Assembly: GCF_000478885.1 (NCBI RefSeq)
Contig: NC_022567.1
Location: 1,054,001-1,118,000, forward strand
Origin: Adlercreutzia equolifaciens DSM 19450
GTDB taxonomy: Bacteria; Actinomycetota; Coriobacteriia; Coriobacteriales; Eggerthellaceae
Reading direction: 5' to 3'
DNA length: 64,000 nucleotides
The notes beneath the pieces were generated by a model, which was given only the letters and a program-made list of their open reading frames with translations, searched no databases and was not told the DNA's origin. This document shows positions 35,057 through 42,783 of this stretch, piece by piece. Numbering within the stretch: the stretch's first letter is position 1; each line of letters opens with the position of its first letter. The translations under genes and the position numbers were made by a program.

Positions 35057-35767
35057 ATGTACCAACCTGTGAAAATCGCCCCTTCAATCCTGTCCGCCGA
35101 TTTCATGAACCTCGGACGGGACATTCGCATGATCGAGGAGGGCGGCGCCGCCTTCGTCCACATCGACGTCATGGACGGCCACTTCGTGCCGAACCTCACC
35201 ATGGGCGTGCCGCTCTTGAAGCAGCTCAAGCCCGCCACGAACCTTCTGTGCGACGTGCATCTCATGATCGACAACCCGCTGGACGAGCTGCCATGGTTCA
35301 TCGACGCCGGCGCCGACCTTTTGAACGTGCACGTGGAGGCGCTGGACGAAGCCGACCTTAAGCGGGCCGTGGCCCAGATTCACGAGGCGGGCCTTCTGGC
35401 AGCGGCGGCCTTAAAGCCCAAGACGCCCGCGAGCGCGCTTTCGCCGGTCATCGCCGAGCTGGACATGGCGCTCGTCATGTCGGTGGAGCCGGGCTTCTCC
35501 GGCCAAAGTTACATCGCGGGATCCGATTTGAAGGTGGCCGAGGTGGTGCAGATGGCGCGGGCGGCCGGCAACGAGGAGCTGCTCATCCAGGTGGACGGCG
35601 GCATCGGGCTGGCCACGGCGCCGCTTGTGGCCGCCGCCGGGGCCGATGTGCTCGTCTGCGGCAACGCCGTGTTCAAGGCTGACGACCCGCGGGCTGCCAT
35701 AGGCGCCGTGAAAGACGCGGCCGATGAGGCCCGCGAGAATGCCTTGGCCCGCGGCCAATGGAATTAG
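35057..35767 (+). CDS. rpe: ribulose-phosphate 3-epimerase
   Basis: Interconverts ribulose-5-phosphate and xylulose-5-phosphate in the pentose phosphate pathway. It is 236 residues long and a TIM barrel. Signatures are KIAPSILSADFMNLGRDI, HIDVMDGHFVPNLTMG, DVHLMIDNP, MSVEPGFSGQSYI and QVDGGI. ATG 35057 has GAGG at 35044-35047. Two in-frame ATGs at 35042 and 35048 would add five or three residues. A -10-like TAGAAT lies about 40 bp upstream. It is followed 17 bp later by a cysteine desulfurase. Confidence 0.94.
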   Translation: MYQPVKIAPSILSADFMNLGRDIRMIEEGGAAFVHIDVMDGHFVPNLTMGVPLLKQLKPATNLLCDVHLMIDNPLDELPWFIDAGADLLNVHVEALDEADLKRAVAQIHEAGLLAAAALKPKTPASALSPVIAELDMALVMSVEPGFSGQSYIAGSDLKVAEVVQMARAAGNEELLIQVDGGIGLATAPLVAAAGADVLVCGNAVFKADDPRAAIGAVKDAADEARENALARGQWN

Positions 35768-35784
35768 GAAGAAGAAGGAGCGCG

Positions 35785-37083
35785 ATGAGCAACACTGCGG
35801 AAAACCTTGCGGCCGTCGAGCGCGAGTTGGCGGCCGATGTGGCCATGGCCGAGGGGCGCGCCGATGCCGAGGACGCCACCCTGCCCGAGCCGGCGGCGGA
35901 CTTCATCTATCTGGACTACGCCGCCACCGCCCCCTTGTGCGCCGAGGCGGCCGGCGCCATGGCGCCCTTCCAGGTGCCCGGTCCGGCCAACCTCGCCGTG
36001 AACGCCAACGCCAACGCCCTGTACGGGGTGGGGCGCGCCGCTTTCGACCTTCTGGAAAGCGCCCGGCGCCGCGCGGCCCGGGCCCTGGGCGCCCGGCGCC
36101 CCGATGAGATCGTCTTCACCTCCGGCGCCACCGAGGCCGACGACGCGGCCATCCTCGGCCTTGTGCAGGCGGCCGCCGAGCAGCGGCGCCTTACCGGCCA
36201 GAAGGACCGCGCCCTGCACGTCATCACCTCCGCCATCGAGCACGATGCCGTGCTCGCGCCCTGCCGGCGCCTTGAGGCCGAAGGCGTGCGCGTCACCTAC
36301 CTGCGCCCCAACCGCCAGGGCTTCATCGAGGTCGCGTCTCTCGCCGAGGCGCTCACCGACGACACGGTGCTCGTCTCGGTGCAAGCGGCCAATTCCGAGG
36401 TGGGCGCCATCCAGCCCATCCGCGAGCTAGCCGAACTGGCCCACAAGCGCGGCGCCCTCTTCCACACCGATGCCGTGCAGGCCCTGGGCAAGATGCCGCT
36501 CGACGTGCAGAAGCTCGGCGTGGACGCGGCCTCCTTCTCGGCCCACAAGATCGGCGGCCCCAAGGGCGTGGGCGCCCTGTACCTGAAGGCCCGCACTCCC
36601 TTCTCCCCGTACCTTTTGGGCGGCGGTCAGGAATCCGGTCGCCGCAGCGGCACCCAGAACGTCGCCGGCATCACCGGTTTCGTCGCTGCCCTGGAGGCGG
36701 CCCAGGAGGCCGAGCCGGAGGAGTCCGCCCGCCTGCGCGCCCTGCGCGACCGCCTCTACGCGGCCATAGCCGCCACCGACGGCATCCAGCCCACGGTGGA
36801 GGTGGATGCGGGCAGCCGCGACTTCCTCCCCAACATCGTCCACGGCCTGGCCGACGAGTGGGAGAGCGAGACCATGGTGCTGCGCTTCGACCAGCTCGGC
36901 ATCTGCGTCGCCGGCGGCAGCGCCTGCTCCAGCCACTCCCTGGAGCCGAGCCACGTCTTGCGCGCCATGGGCATCACCGGCGATACATCCTACAACGCCC
37001 TGCGCATCTCCATGGGAAGATACACCACCGAGGCCGACATAGCGGCCTTCGAGAAGGCATTAAAGAAGGTACTAAACTGGTAA
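35785..37083 (+). CDS. cysteine desulfurase (NifS/IscS family)
   Basis: A PLP enzyme that takes sulfur from cysteine for Fe-S clusters or thiolated tRNA. It is 432 residues long. The family start IYLDYAATAPLC appears near residue 40, after a longer than usual acidic N-terminal extension. FTSGATEADDAAI, the PLP lysine in SFSAHKIGGPKGVG, and the mobile-loop catalytic cysteine in GGSACSSHSLEPSHVL are all present. AAGGAG precedes ATG 35785. No iscU or tRNA-thiolase (mnmA) gene adjoins, so the sulfur acceptor is unknown. Confidence 0.92.
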   Translation: MSNTAENLAAVERELAADVAMAEGRADAEDATLPEPAADFIYLDYAATAPLCAEAAGAMAPFQVPGPANLAVNANANALYGVGRAAFDLLESARRRAARALGARRPDEIVFTSGATEADDAAILGLVQAAAEQRRLTGQKDRALHVITSAIEHDAVLAPCRRLEAEGVRVTYLRPNRQGFIEVASLAEALTDDTVLVSVQAANSEVGAIQPIRELAELAHKRGALFHTDAVQALGKMPLDVQKLGVDAASFSAHKIGGPKGVGALYLKARTPFSPYLLGGGQESGRRSGTQNVAGITGFVAALEAAQEAEPEESARLRALRDRLYAAIAATDGIQPTVEVDAGSRDFLPNIVHGLADEWESETMVLRFDQLGICVAGGSACSSHSLEPSHVLRAMGITGDTSYNALRISMGRYTTEADIAAFEKALKKVLNW

Positions 37084-37106
37084 GACATTCGTATTCGTAA
37101 GAGCAG

Positions 37107-37329
37107 CGTGTGGGGTGGGGGCGGTGGTGCCGCATCTGAGTGAGTGCAGCGGTCGAGGAGGCGGAGGTGGTGCCGCGCGCAGTTCATTGAAGTGCATTTG
37201 GCAATGCTAGAACCCTCAGTGAGCCCTGCACTTCAATGCTGTTTGAGCACGGCACTTCCTCCGCCTCCTCGACCGCGGACAGATAGCATAAGCCATTCAG
37301 ATACGGCACTTCCGCCCCCAGTCCACACG
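37107..37329 (-). repeat. palindromic element, copy 6, nested/composite
   Basis: A 223-bp nested palindrome. Outermost arms are CGTGTGG..TGGGGGCGG and CCGCCCCCA..CCACACG, continuing through GTGCCGCATCTGA/TCAGATACGGCAC. Inside lies GCGGTCGAGGAGGCGGAG.../CTCCGCCTCCTCGACCGC with the cores GTGCCGCGCGCAG and TTTGAGCACGGCAC. The innermost stem is TTGAAGTGCA/TGCACTTCAA. It ends 6 bp before the ribosome-binding site of the next gene. Confidence 0.8.
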
Positions 37330-37349
37330 TGGACAAGGAGAACAATTAA

Positions 37350-38165
37350 GTGGAACTCGTAAACACCCATTGCCATTGCGTCTATTCCGGCCACGGCATC
37401 GGAAGTATCGCCGAGTACGCCGACGCCGCCGCGGCCGCCGGCCTGACCACCCTCGCCTTCACCGAGCACTTCCCGCTCTCTGAGGCCTTCGACCCCGACG
37501 AGTACCTCTCCATGAGGCCGCCGATGGTCGATGCCTACCTGGCCGAGATCGACGAGGCCCGCGCCCGGTACCCGCAGATCGAGTTCGTCACCGGCACCGA
37601 GATGGACTACCTCGGCGCCTTGGAGGACCGCCAGCTCACCGAGGGCGCTCTGGCCCCCTTCCGCTTCCGTCTGTTGTCGGTGCACTTCATCGACGGCTGG
37701 GCCTTCGACGACCCCGACCAGAAGGCCCGCTGGACGGAGCCCGGCGCACCGGATGCCATCTGGCGCCGCTACGGCGAGCTGTGGTGCGAGGCGGCTTCGA
37801 ATGCGAGCCTGCCCTACGACGCCATGAGCCATCCTGACTTAGCGAAGAAGTTCGGCTACTATCCGAGCTTCAACTTGGAACGCCTCTACGATGAGATGGC
37901 CGAGGCGGCGCGCGCCGGCGGCCGCATGGTGGAGGTGAACACGTCGGGCGCCTACTACGCCTGCGCCGAGATGTTCCCCGCCCCGGGGCTGCTCGCCGCT
38001 TTCCGCCGCGCCGGCGTGCCCTGCACGGTGGGCTGCGATTCCCACGACCCGGTCAACGTGGCCCGGGACATCGAGCGGGCCTACGGGCTCATGTACGAGG
38101 CGGGCTACAGAAGCGTTACCGTCCCGACAGCCACAGGCGACCGCCGAAGCATTACCATCGAATAG
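37350..38165 (+). CDS. histidinol-phosphatase, PHP family
   Basis: A 271-residue PHP-fold phosphoesterase of the HisK/HisJ type. Metal-binding residues are in NTHCHCVYSGHG at the N-terminus (HxH), FTEHFPLSEAF, TGTEMDYL and GCDSHDP near the C-terminus. It is expected to remove the phosphate from histidinol phosphate in histidine synthesis. No other his genes are nearby, so another phosphate ester is possible. The start is GTG 37350 with AAGGAG 10 bp upstream. Confidence 0.85.
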   Translation: MELVNTHCHCVYSGHGIGSIAEYADAAAAAGLTTLAFTEHFPLSEAFDPDEYLSMRPPMVDAYLAEIDEARARYPQIEFVTGTEMDYLGALEDRQLTEGALAPFRFRLLSVHFIDGWAFDDPDQKARWTEPGAPDAIWRRYGELWCEAASNASLPYDAMSHPDLAKKFGYYPSFNLERLYDEMAEAARAGGRMVEVNTSGAYYACAEMFPAPGLLAAFRRAGVPCTVGCDSHDPVNVARDIERAYGLMYEAGYRSVTVPTATGDRRSITIE

Positions 38166-38218
38166 GGTGCGTCCGCGATAGGGCGCGCCGATTCCGTTCC
38201 AAGAAAGAAGCTGATCAT

Positions 38219-39127
38219 ATGGGATTGTTCAACAAGGCCGACAAGGCCAGCACCGAGGCTCTTTCCAAGCGGGGCGAGTCCCATCTCGCGCCGCGTACGT
38301 TCAACATGACCATCGGCGGCCTGGAGAAGGCGCTGCTGAAGGAGTTCCCGGCCGAGGATGCCGAGAAGTGGGACCGCACCGGGCTTCTGGTGGGGGAGCG
38401 CTCGCTGCCCGTGACCCGGGTGGCCGTGGCCCTGGACGCCACGCCGGCTGCCGTGGCCGCGGCTGCCGAGGCTGGGGCCAACGTGCTTCTCACCCATCAT
38501 CCGGCGTTTCTCGAGGCCCCCGACGGCTTCGCGCCCGAGGCGAGCGCCCTGGAAAGCCCGGGCGCCGTGGTGTGGGCCGCCATTCGCAACCAGGTGGCGC
38601 TCATGGATTTCCACACGGCGCTCGATGTGAGCCCGGCGGCGGCCCGGGTGCTGCCCGGTATGCTGGGGCTCAAGTTCACCCTGCGTTTCGCCGAGCCCTT
38701 GGAGGGTTCGCGGCGCAAGGGCTACGGGCAGATCTGCGAGGTGCCTGACAACGACGGCGAGCCCGAGACCTTGGCGCGCCTGGCGGCCCGCTGCATGGCG
38801 GTCTTTGGGCGCGCGCCGCGGGTATGGGGCGCGCCCGACGCTGCGGTGCGCCGGGTCGTCACGGCCACGGGCTCGGCGGGAAGCCTTGCGCCGGCGCTCG
38901 TCGCGGCCGGGGTGGACGCCGTCGTCTGCGGCGAGATGAAGTACCATACCGCGCTGGAGCTGGCGGCGGCGCACGTGGCCGTCATCGAGCTCGGCCACGA
39001 TGTGAGCGAGCTGCCCTTGGTGGCCGTGCTGGCCGAGGCGCTGGCCCGCGCCGGCGTCCCCGCCGAGGCGGTGACGCTCGTCGATCAGTCCGAGAACTGG
39101 TGGACGCCGGAGGCCGTCCGCGTCTAG
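38219..39127 (+). CDS. Nif3-like dinuclear metal centre protein
   Basis: A 302-residue member of the NIF3/YbgI (DUF34) family, which form hexameric rings with a two-metal site; their reaction is unresolved. Recognisable are WDRTGLLVGE (usually WDNxGLQVG), the metal-binding LLTHHPAF, DFHTALDV, and VIELGHDVSELP near the C-terminus. Position directly before the zinc-ribbon coiled-coil gene (39217) is a common pairing in bacteria. Confidence 0.85.
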   Translation: MGLFNKADKASTEALSKRGESHLAPRTFNMTIGGLEKALLKEFPAEDAEKWDRTGLLVGERSLPVTRVAVALDATPAAVAAAAEAGANVLLTHHPAFLEAPDGFAPEASALESPGAVVWAAIRNQVALMDFHTALDVSPAAARVLPGMLGLKFTLRFAEPLEGSRRKGYGQICEVPDNDGEPETLARLAARCMAVFGRAPRVWGAPDAAVRRVVTATGSAGSLAPALVAAGVDAVVCGEMKYHTALELAAAHVAVIELGHDVSELPLVAVLAEALARAGVPAEAVTLVDQSENWWTPEAVRV

Positions 39128-39216
39128 TTGCGTAATTTTCTCCATTGCCCCTGCCCAAGATCTGGGTTTTCGCCTATTATTGTCAGGGAGAAAACAGAGA
39201 TCGAAAGTGAGGTTCC

Positions 39217-39933
39217 ATGGAGGCTACGCGCGACGATATCGAAGGTCTGTTCGAACTGCAGCGCATCGATCTCGAGATCAAGCGCCTGAGCAAGGAGCTT
39301 GACGAGCTGCCCCAGCGCGGCATCATCGTGGCCGCCCGCGATAAGAAGACCGCCGTCGAGGCCAAATCCGAGCAGGTGGCCGAGCTCAAGCGCGCCACTA
39401 CGAAGAAGATCACCCGCATCGACGACGAGGACGCGTCGCTCGCCAAGAAAGAGGCCGGCGTCCAGGCCGCCATCGACGCGGCCCACGGCGACTTCCGCAA
39501 CGTGGAGGCCCGCACCAAGGAGCTGGCCGGCATCGTTCGCCGCCGCGCCACCATTGCCGAGGACCGCGCCGCAGTGGCCGCCGAGCTGGACAAGATCAGC
39601 GCCATGGAGGCCCAGATCTCGCTCGCCCTGGAGGAGATCGGCGCCAAGGAGCAGGAGGCCATCGACTCGTTCCAGAAGCAGGGGGGCGACCTCAAGCTCG
39701 CCATCGCCAAGCTGGAGGCGGCCCGCGGCCAGGTGGAGACGAAGGTCTCCCCGCAGCTTTTGGACGTCTACAACCGCACGGCGGCTCGCTCCGGTGTGGC
39801 CATCGGCGTGCTCGACGGCAACCGCTGCGGCGCCTGCCGCACGGTCATCGACGGAGGCCGTCTCATCGATCTGCGCAACCAGGCACCGCTGGGTATGTGC
39901 CCCTCGTGCAAGCGTTTGCTGGTGATCGCATAA
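39217..39933 (+). CDS. C4-type zinc ribbon coiled-coil protein (CT398-like)
   Basis: A 238-residue protein with a long antiparallel coiled coil (about residues 5-180) followed by a zinc ribbon with CGACRTVI and CPSCKRLL as the metal-binding pairs. The family (COG1579) is widespread but its role is not settled; nucleic-acid or membrane-trafficking roles have been proposed. A TATTAT hexamer lies about 36 bp upstream. It lies downstream of the Nif3-like gene, as in many genomes. Confidence 0.85.
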   Translation: MEATRDDIEGLFELQRIDLEIKRLSKELDELPQRGIIVAARDKKTAVEAKSEQVAELKRATTKKITRIDDEDASLAKKEAGVQAAIDAAHGDFRNVEARTKELAGIVRRRATIAEDRAAVAAELDKISAMEAQISLALEEIGAKEQEAIDSFQKQGGDLKLAIAKLEAARGQVETKVSPQLLDVYNRTAARSGVAIGVLDGNRCGACRTVIDGGRLIDLRNQAPLGMCPSCKRLLVIA

Positions 39934-39939
39934 TTTCTG

Positions 39940-39969
39940 TTGCCCTCTCGCCGCGCGCTGTGCTATAGT
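39940..39969 (+). promoter_or_regulatory. putative rpmB promoter
   Basis: TTGCCC (39940-39945) and TATAGT (39964-39969) are separated by 18 bases and located about 50 bp before the rpmB ATG. The layout is the same as the promoter at 5295-5324. Confidence 0.6.
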
Positions 39970-40019
39970 TGGCGAGCTGTGTCCAAAACGAAACAACAAG
40001 CACTACGGAGTTGATATCA

Positions 40020-40211
40020 ATGTCGAAGGTTTGCGAAGTTTGCGGTAAGCACCCGGTTGCCGGTCGTAGCATCAGCCACTCTCACCGTGTGAGCAACCGC
40101 ATGTTCCGTCCCAACATCCAGAAGATCACCATTCGCGACGCGAAGGGCCATGTCCGTCGTGCCAACGTGTGCACCTCCTGCATGAAGGCCGGAAAGGTGG
40201 AGCGCGCCTAG
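40020..40211 (+). CDS. rpmB: 50S ribosomal protein L28
   Basis: A 63-residue ribosomal protein. It starts MSKVCEVCGKHPVAGRSISH and has two CxxC pairs (CEVC and CTSC), so it is a zinc-binding form of L28. RMFRPNIQKITIRD is the family core. It has its own promoter and terminator, so it is monocistronic. The following genes (Asp23-like, DAK2, recG) are the usual neighbours of rpmB in Gram-positive bacteria. Confidence 0.96.
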   Translation: MSKVCEVCGKHPVAGRSISHSHRVSNRMFRPNIQKITIRDAKGHVRRANVCTSCMKAGKVERA

Positions 40212-40239
40212 CAAGAGCGCTCCCGCTTTCTTTTCCAGA

Positions 40240-40277
40240 GAATCCAAAAGCCCGCCCCGCGGGCTTTCTCTGTTTTG
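40240..40277 (+). terminator. rpmB intrinsic terminator
   Basis: The stem AAAGCCCGC/GCGGGCTTT, extended by AGAGAA/TTCTCT, is followed by TGTTTT about 30 bp after the rpmB stop. Confidence 0.75.
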
Positions 40278-40290
40278 GCACAAAGTTGAC

Positions 40291-40408
40291 GCCGCGAAGG
40301 AGGCAGGACGGCCCGCGCGCAGGTTGCGCAGCGACTGGAACAGCCCAGTGGGCTGTTCCACCAAGCGCGCCGTTGCTTGAGCACGGGTCGTCCCGCCTCC
40401 TTCGCGGC
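40291..40408 (-). repeat. palindromic element, copy 7
   Basis: A 118-bp element between rpmB and the Asp23-like gene. Outer arms are GCCGCGAAGGAGGC.../GCCTCCTTCGCGGC. Cores are CCCGCGCGCAG and CTTGAGCACGGG. The inner stem GGAACAGCCCA/TGGGCTGTTCC closely resembles the inner stem of copy 1. Confidence 0.82.
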
Positions 40409-40537
40409 GCCCCCGGTGATGCGAGTTCGTTTGTGGAATATGACCGACTGTCATCAGGGGGTAACGGCGGCGGAGTGTTCGTTGCGCTATACTCTTCTCG
40501 ACTATGTATGCAAAGCTCAGCGGAAAGGATTTGTCCC

Positions 40538-40885
40538 ATGAGTTCTACGATACCCGGCAACCTCCACGTTGCCAACGACGTGCTTGCCGACCTGGTCGGC
40601 AACGCCGCCATGGAATGCTACGGCGTGGTGGGGGTGTGCGCTCCCAACGCCGCCGACAGCATCGCCAAGATCCTGCCCGCCTCGCGCCTGCGCCGCGGCG
40701 TGGTGGTCAGCTCTCTGGAAGAGGGCGTGCACGTCGATTTGTACATCGTCGTGGAATACGGCACCAACATCGCCACGGTTTCCCGCAACCTCATCGACCA
40801 GGTCAGCTTTGCGCTGAAGGAGTACGCGCGCGTGCCGCTGGCCGGTGTGGATGTTCACGTCATGGATGTCAAGGTGCGCCGCTAA
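40538..40885 (+). CDS. Asp23/Gls24 family envelope stress response protein (YloU-like)
   Basis: A 115-residue DUF322 protein. The core is VLADLVGNAAMECYGVVGV, followed by a hydrophobic-alternating region and VHVDLYIVVEYGTNI...VDVHVMDVKV. It pairs with the downstream DAK2-domain gene as in Bacillus yloU-yloV. The biochemical role is unclear. ATG 40538 is preferred, with GGAAAGGA upstream; an in-frame ATG at 40508 is possible. A TATACT hexamer lies at 40488-40493. Confidence 0.88.
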   Translation: MSSTIPGNLHVANDVLADLVGNAAMECYGVVGVCAPNAADSIAKILPASRLRRGVVVSSLEEGVHVDLYIVVEYGTNIATVSRNLIDQVSFALKEYARVPLAGVDVHVMDVKVRR

Positions 40886-40957
40886 GGCTCATCGCGAGAT
40901 GGGCTCAAGTGCCCGCCTGATGCGGGCAGCTCGCCCTTGAAGGAGAATTAACCCCTC

Positions 40958-42592
40958 ATGTCTACTACGACTTACTCTTCCAACAACGTGCTGAACGCCG
41001 TGGCCGCCGCCGCCAAGGTTCTCGACGAGCGCAAGGAGGAAGTGAACCGCCTGAACGTGTTCCCGGTGCCCGACGGCGACACCGGTACGAACATGTCGCT
41101 CACCATCCAGTCGGTGGTCAGCAACGTGGCGAACCTTCCCATCGGCGCCTCGGGCGCCGACATCCGCAAGGCCGTCACCACCGGCGCCCTCATGGGTGCG
41201 CGCGGCAACTCCGGCGTCATCACCTCCCAGATCCTGCGCGGCCTATGCGAGGGCAGCCAGGGCTTCGACGAGTTCGACGTCGAGTCCATCGCCGGCGCCT
41301 TCGAGCGCGCCCGCGAGGTGGCCTTCCAGGCCGTGCGCAAGCCGGTGGAGGGCACCATCCTCACGGTGCTGCGCGATTCTGCAGCCGCCGCCAAAAACGC
41401 AGCTGAGCAGGAACTGCCCCTGCCCGACGCCCTGGACGCCATCGTGGCCGAGGCCTACGCCTCGGTGCAGCGCACGCCCGACCTTCTACCTGTGCTCAAG
41501 GAGCACGGCGTGGTGGACGCCGGCGGTTTCGGGCTCGCCATCATCTTCGACGCGTTCACGGCCGCCCTGCTCGGGCGCTCCGGCACCATGGTCGACGAGA
41601 TGTCCTTCGCCCGGGGCGCGCACCCCAAGGTGGAGATCGAGCAGGTGAACGACTGGGAGGGCTCCCAGTACCGCTACTGCAACGAGTTCCTCGTGGATTC
41701 CGACACCCTGGACAAGGACGCCGCCCTGGAGTTCCTCTCCACCATGGGCGACTGCGAGCTGTGCGTGGGCGAGGTGCCGAAGTTCAAGGTGCACGTGCAC
41801 TCCGACCACCCCGATCAGGTGCTGAAGTACTTCCTCGATCACGGCCAGATCTCCGAGGTGTTCATCCACAACATGCAGATCCAATCCGCCGAGCGCAACG
41901 AGAAGTTGGCCGCCGAGGAACAGGCCGAGCGCAAGCCTTTGGGCTTTGTGGCCGTGGCCGCCGGAAGCGGTCAGGCGGAGATCCTGAAGAGCCTCGGCGT
42001 CGATGTCATCGTCTCCGGGGGCCAGACCATGAACCCCTCCACGAAGGACTTGCTGGATGCGGCCGGATTGGTGAACGCCGACGCGGTCATCATTTTGCCG
42101 AACAACTCGAACATCATCATGGCGGCCAACTCCGCTGCCGAGCTGTCCGAGACGCCCTGTGCCGTCGTGCCCACCAAATCGGTGCCCCAGGCCTTCTCGG
42201 CCCTGTTCGCCGTGGATGTGGACGCCTCTTTGGAAACGAACGTCGAGGAGATGACCGAGGCTGCCCAGGCCGTGAAGACCGGCGAGGTCACTTGGGCCAC
42301 CCGCGACTCCAAGGACGCCGAGGGCAACCCCATCGCCGAGGGAGACGTCATCGGCATCGCCGACGGCTCCATCGAGGCGGTGGACGATTCCATCGACGGC
42401 GCGGTGCTGACGCTGCTCGGCAAGATGGAGGCCGAGGACGCCGATACCTGCACCATTCTGGCCGGCGAGGGCTACTCCGACGAGGATCTGGAGGCGCTCG
42501 TGGCGAAGATCGAGGAAGCCTACGACGAGCTGGAAGTGGACGCCCAAAGAGGAGAGCAGCCTTTGTACCCCATCGTGTTCTCGGTTGAATAA
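40958..42592 (+). CDS. DAK2 domain protein (YloV/FakA-like kinase)
   Basis: A 544-residue protein. The N-terminal DAK2 domain (about 1-200) has the nucleotide-binding NVFPVPDGDTGTNM and TGALMGARGNSGVI. The C-terminal part (DegV-like) contains KVHVHSDHPDQVL, ILPNNSNIIMAA and VVPTKSVPQ. Homologues include FakA, the kinase that phosphorylates fatty acids held by a FakB protein; no fakB is visible here. GAAGGAGA precedes the ATG. It is followed by palindromic element copy 4 and recG. Confidence 0.9.
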   Translation: MSTTTYSSNNVLNAVAAAAKVLDERKEEVNRLNVFPVPDGDTGTNMSLTIQSVVSNVANLPIGASGADIRKAVTTGALMGARGNSGVITSQILRGLCEGSQGFDEFDVESIAGAFERAREVAFQAVRKPVEGTILTVLRDSAAAAKNAAEQELPLPDALDAIVAEAYASVQRTPDLLPVLKEHGVVDAGGFGLAIIFDAFTAALLGRSGTMVDEMSFARGAHPKVEIEQVNDWEGSQYRYCNEFLVDSDTLDKDAALEFLSTMGDCELCVGEVPKFKVHVHSDHPDQVLKYFLDHGQISEVFIHNMQIQSAERNEKLAAEEQAERKPLGFVAVAAGSGQAEILKSLGVDVIVSGGQTMNPSTKDLLDAAGLVNADAVIILPNNSNIIMAANSAAELSETPCAVVPTKSVPQAFSALFAVDVDASLETNVEEMTEAAQAVKTGEVTWATRDSKDAEGNPIAEGDVIGIADGSIEAVDDSIDGAVLTLLGKMEAEDADTCTILAGEGYSDEDLEALVAKIEEAYDELEVDAQRGEQPLYPIVFSVE

Positions 42593-42613
42593 TCTGCTTG
42601 AAGCTCTCCTGGG

Positions 42614-42753
42614 ACGCGAGCTGGACGGCATGTTCAGTCGCTCAGACAGTCCTCGCTGGTATCGAAGGCGTTAAGGATCCCTTCTCCCTTAATCGCACCG
42701 CCTTCGATACCATCTGCGGAACTCGCTTGGTGAACACGCCGTCCATCTCGCGT
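42614..42753 (+). repeat. palindromic element, copy 4
   Basis: A 140-bp element between the DAK2 gene and recG. Outer arms are ACGCGAGCTGGACGGC.../...GCCGTCCATCTCGCGT. Cores are CGCTCAGACAGTCCTCG and CTGCGGAACTCGCTTGG. The inner stem GGTATCGAAGGCG/CGCCTTCGATACC contains a further TTAAGG/CCTTAA pair. Confidence 0.88.
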
Positions 42754-42783
42754 TCGACTCTGCCGTAATAGAAAGAAGATAGT

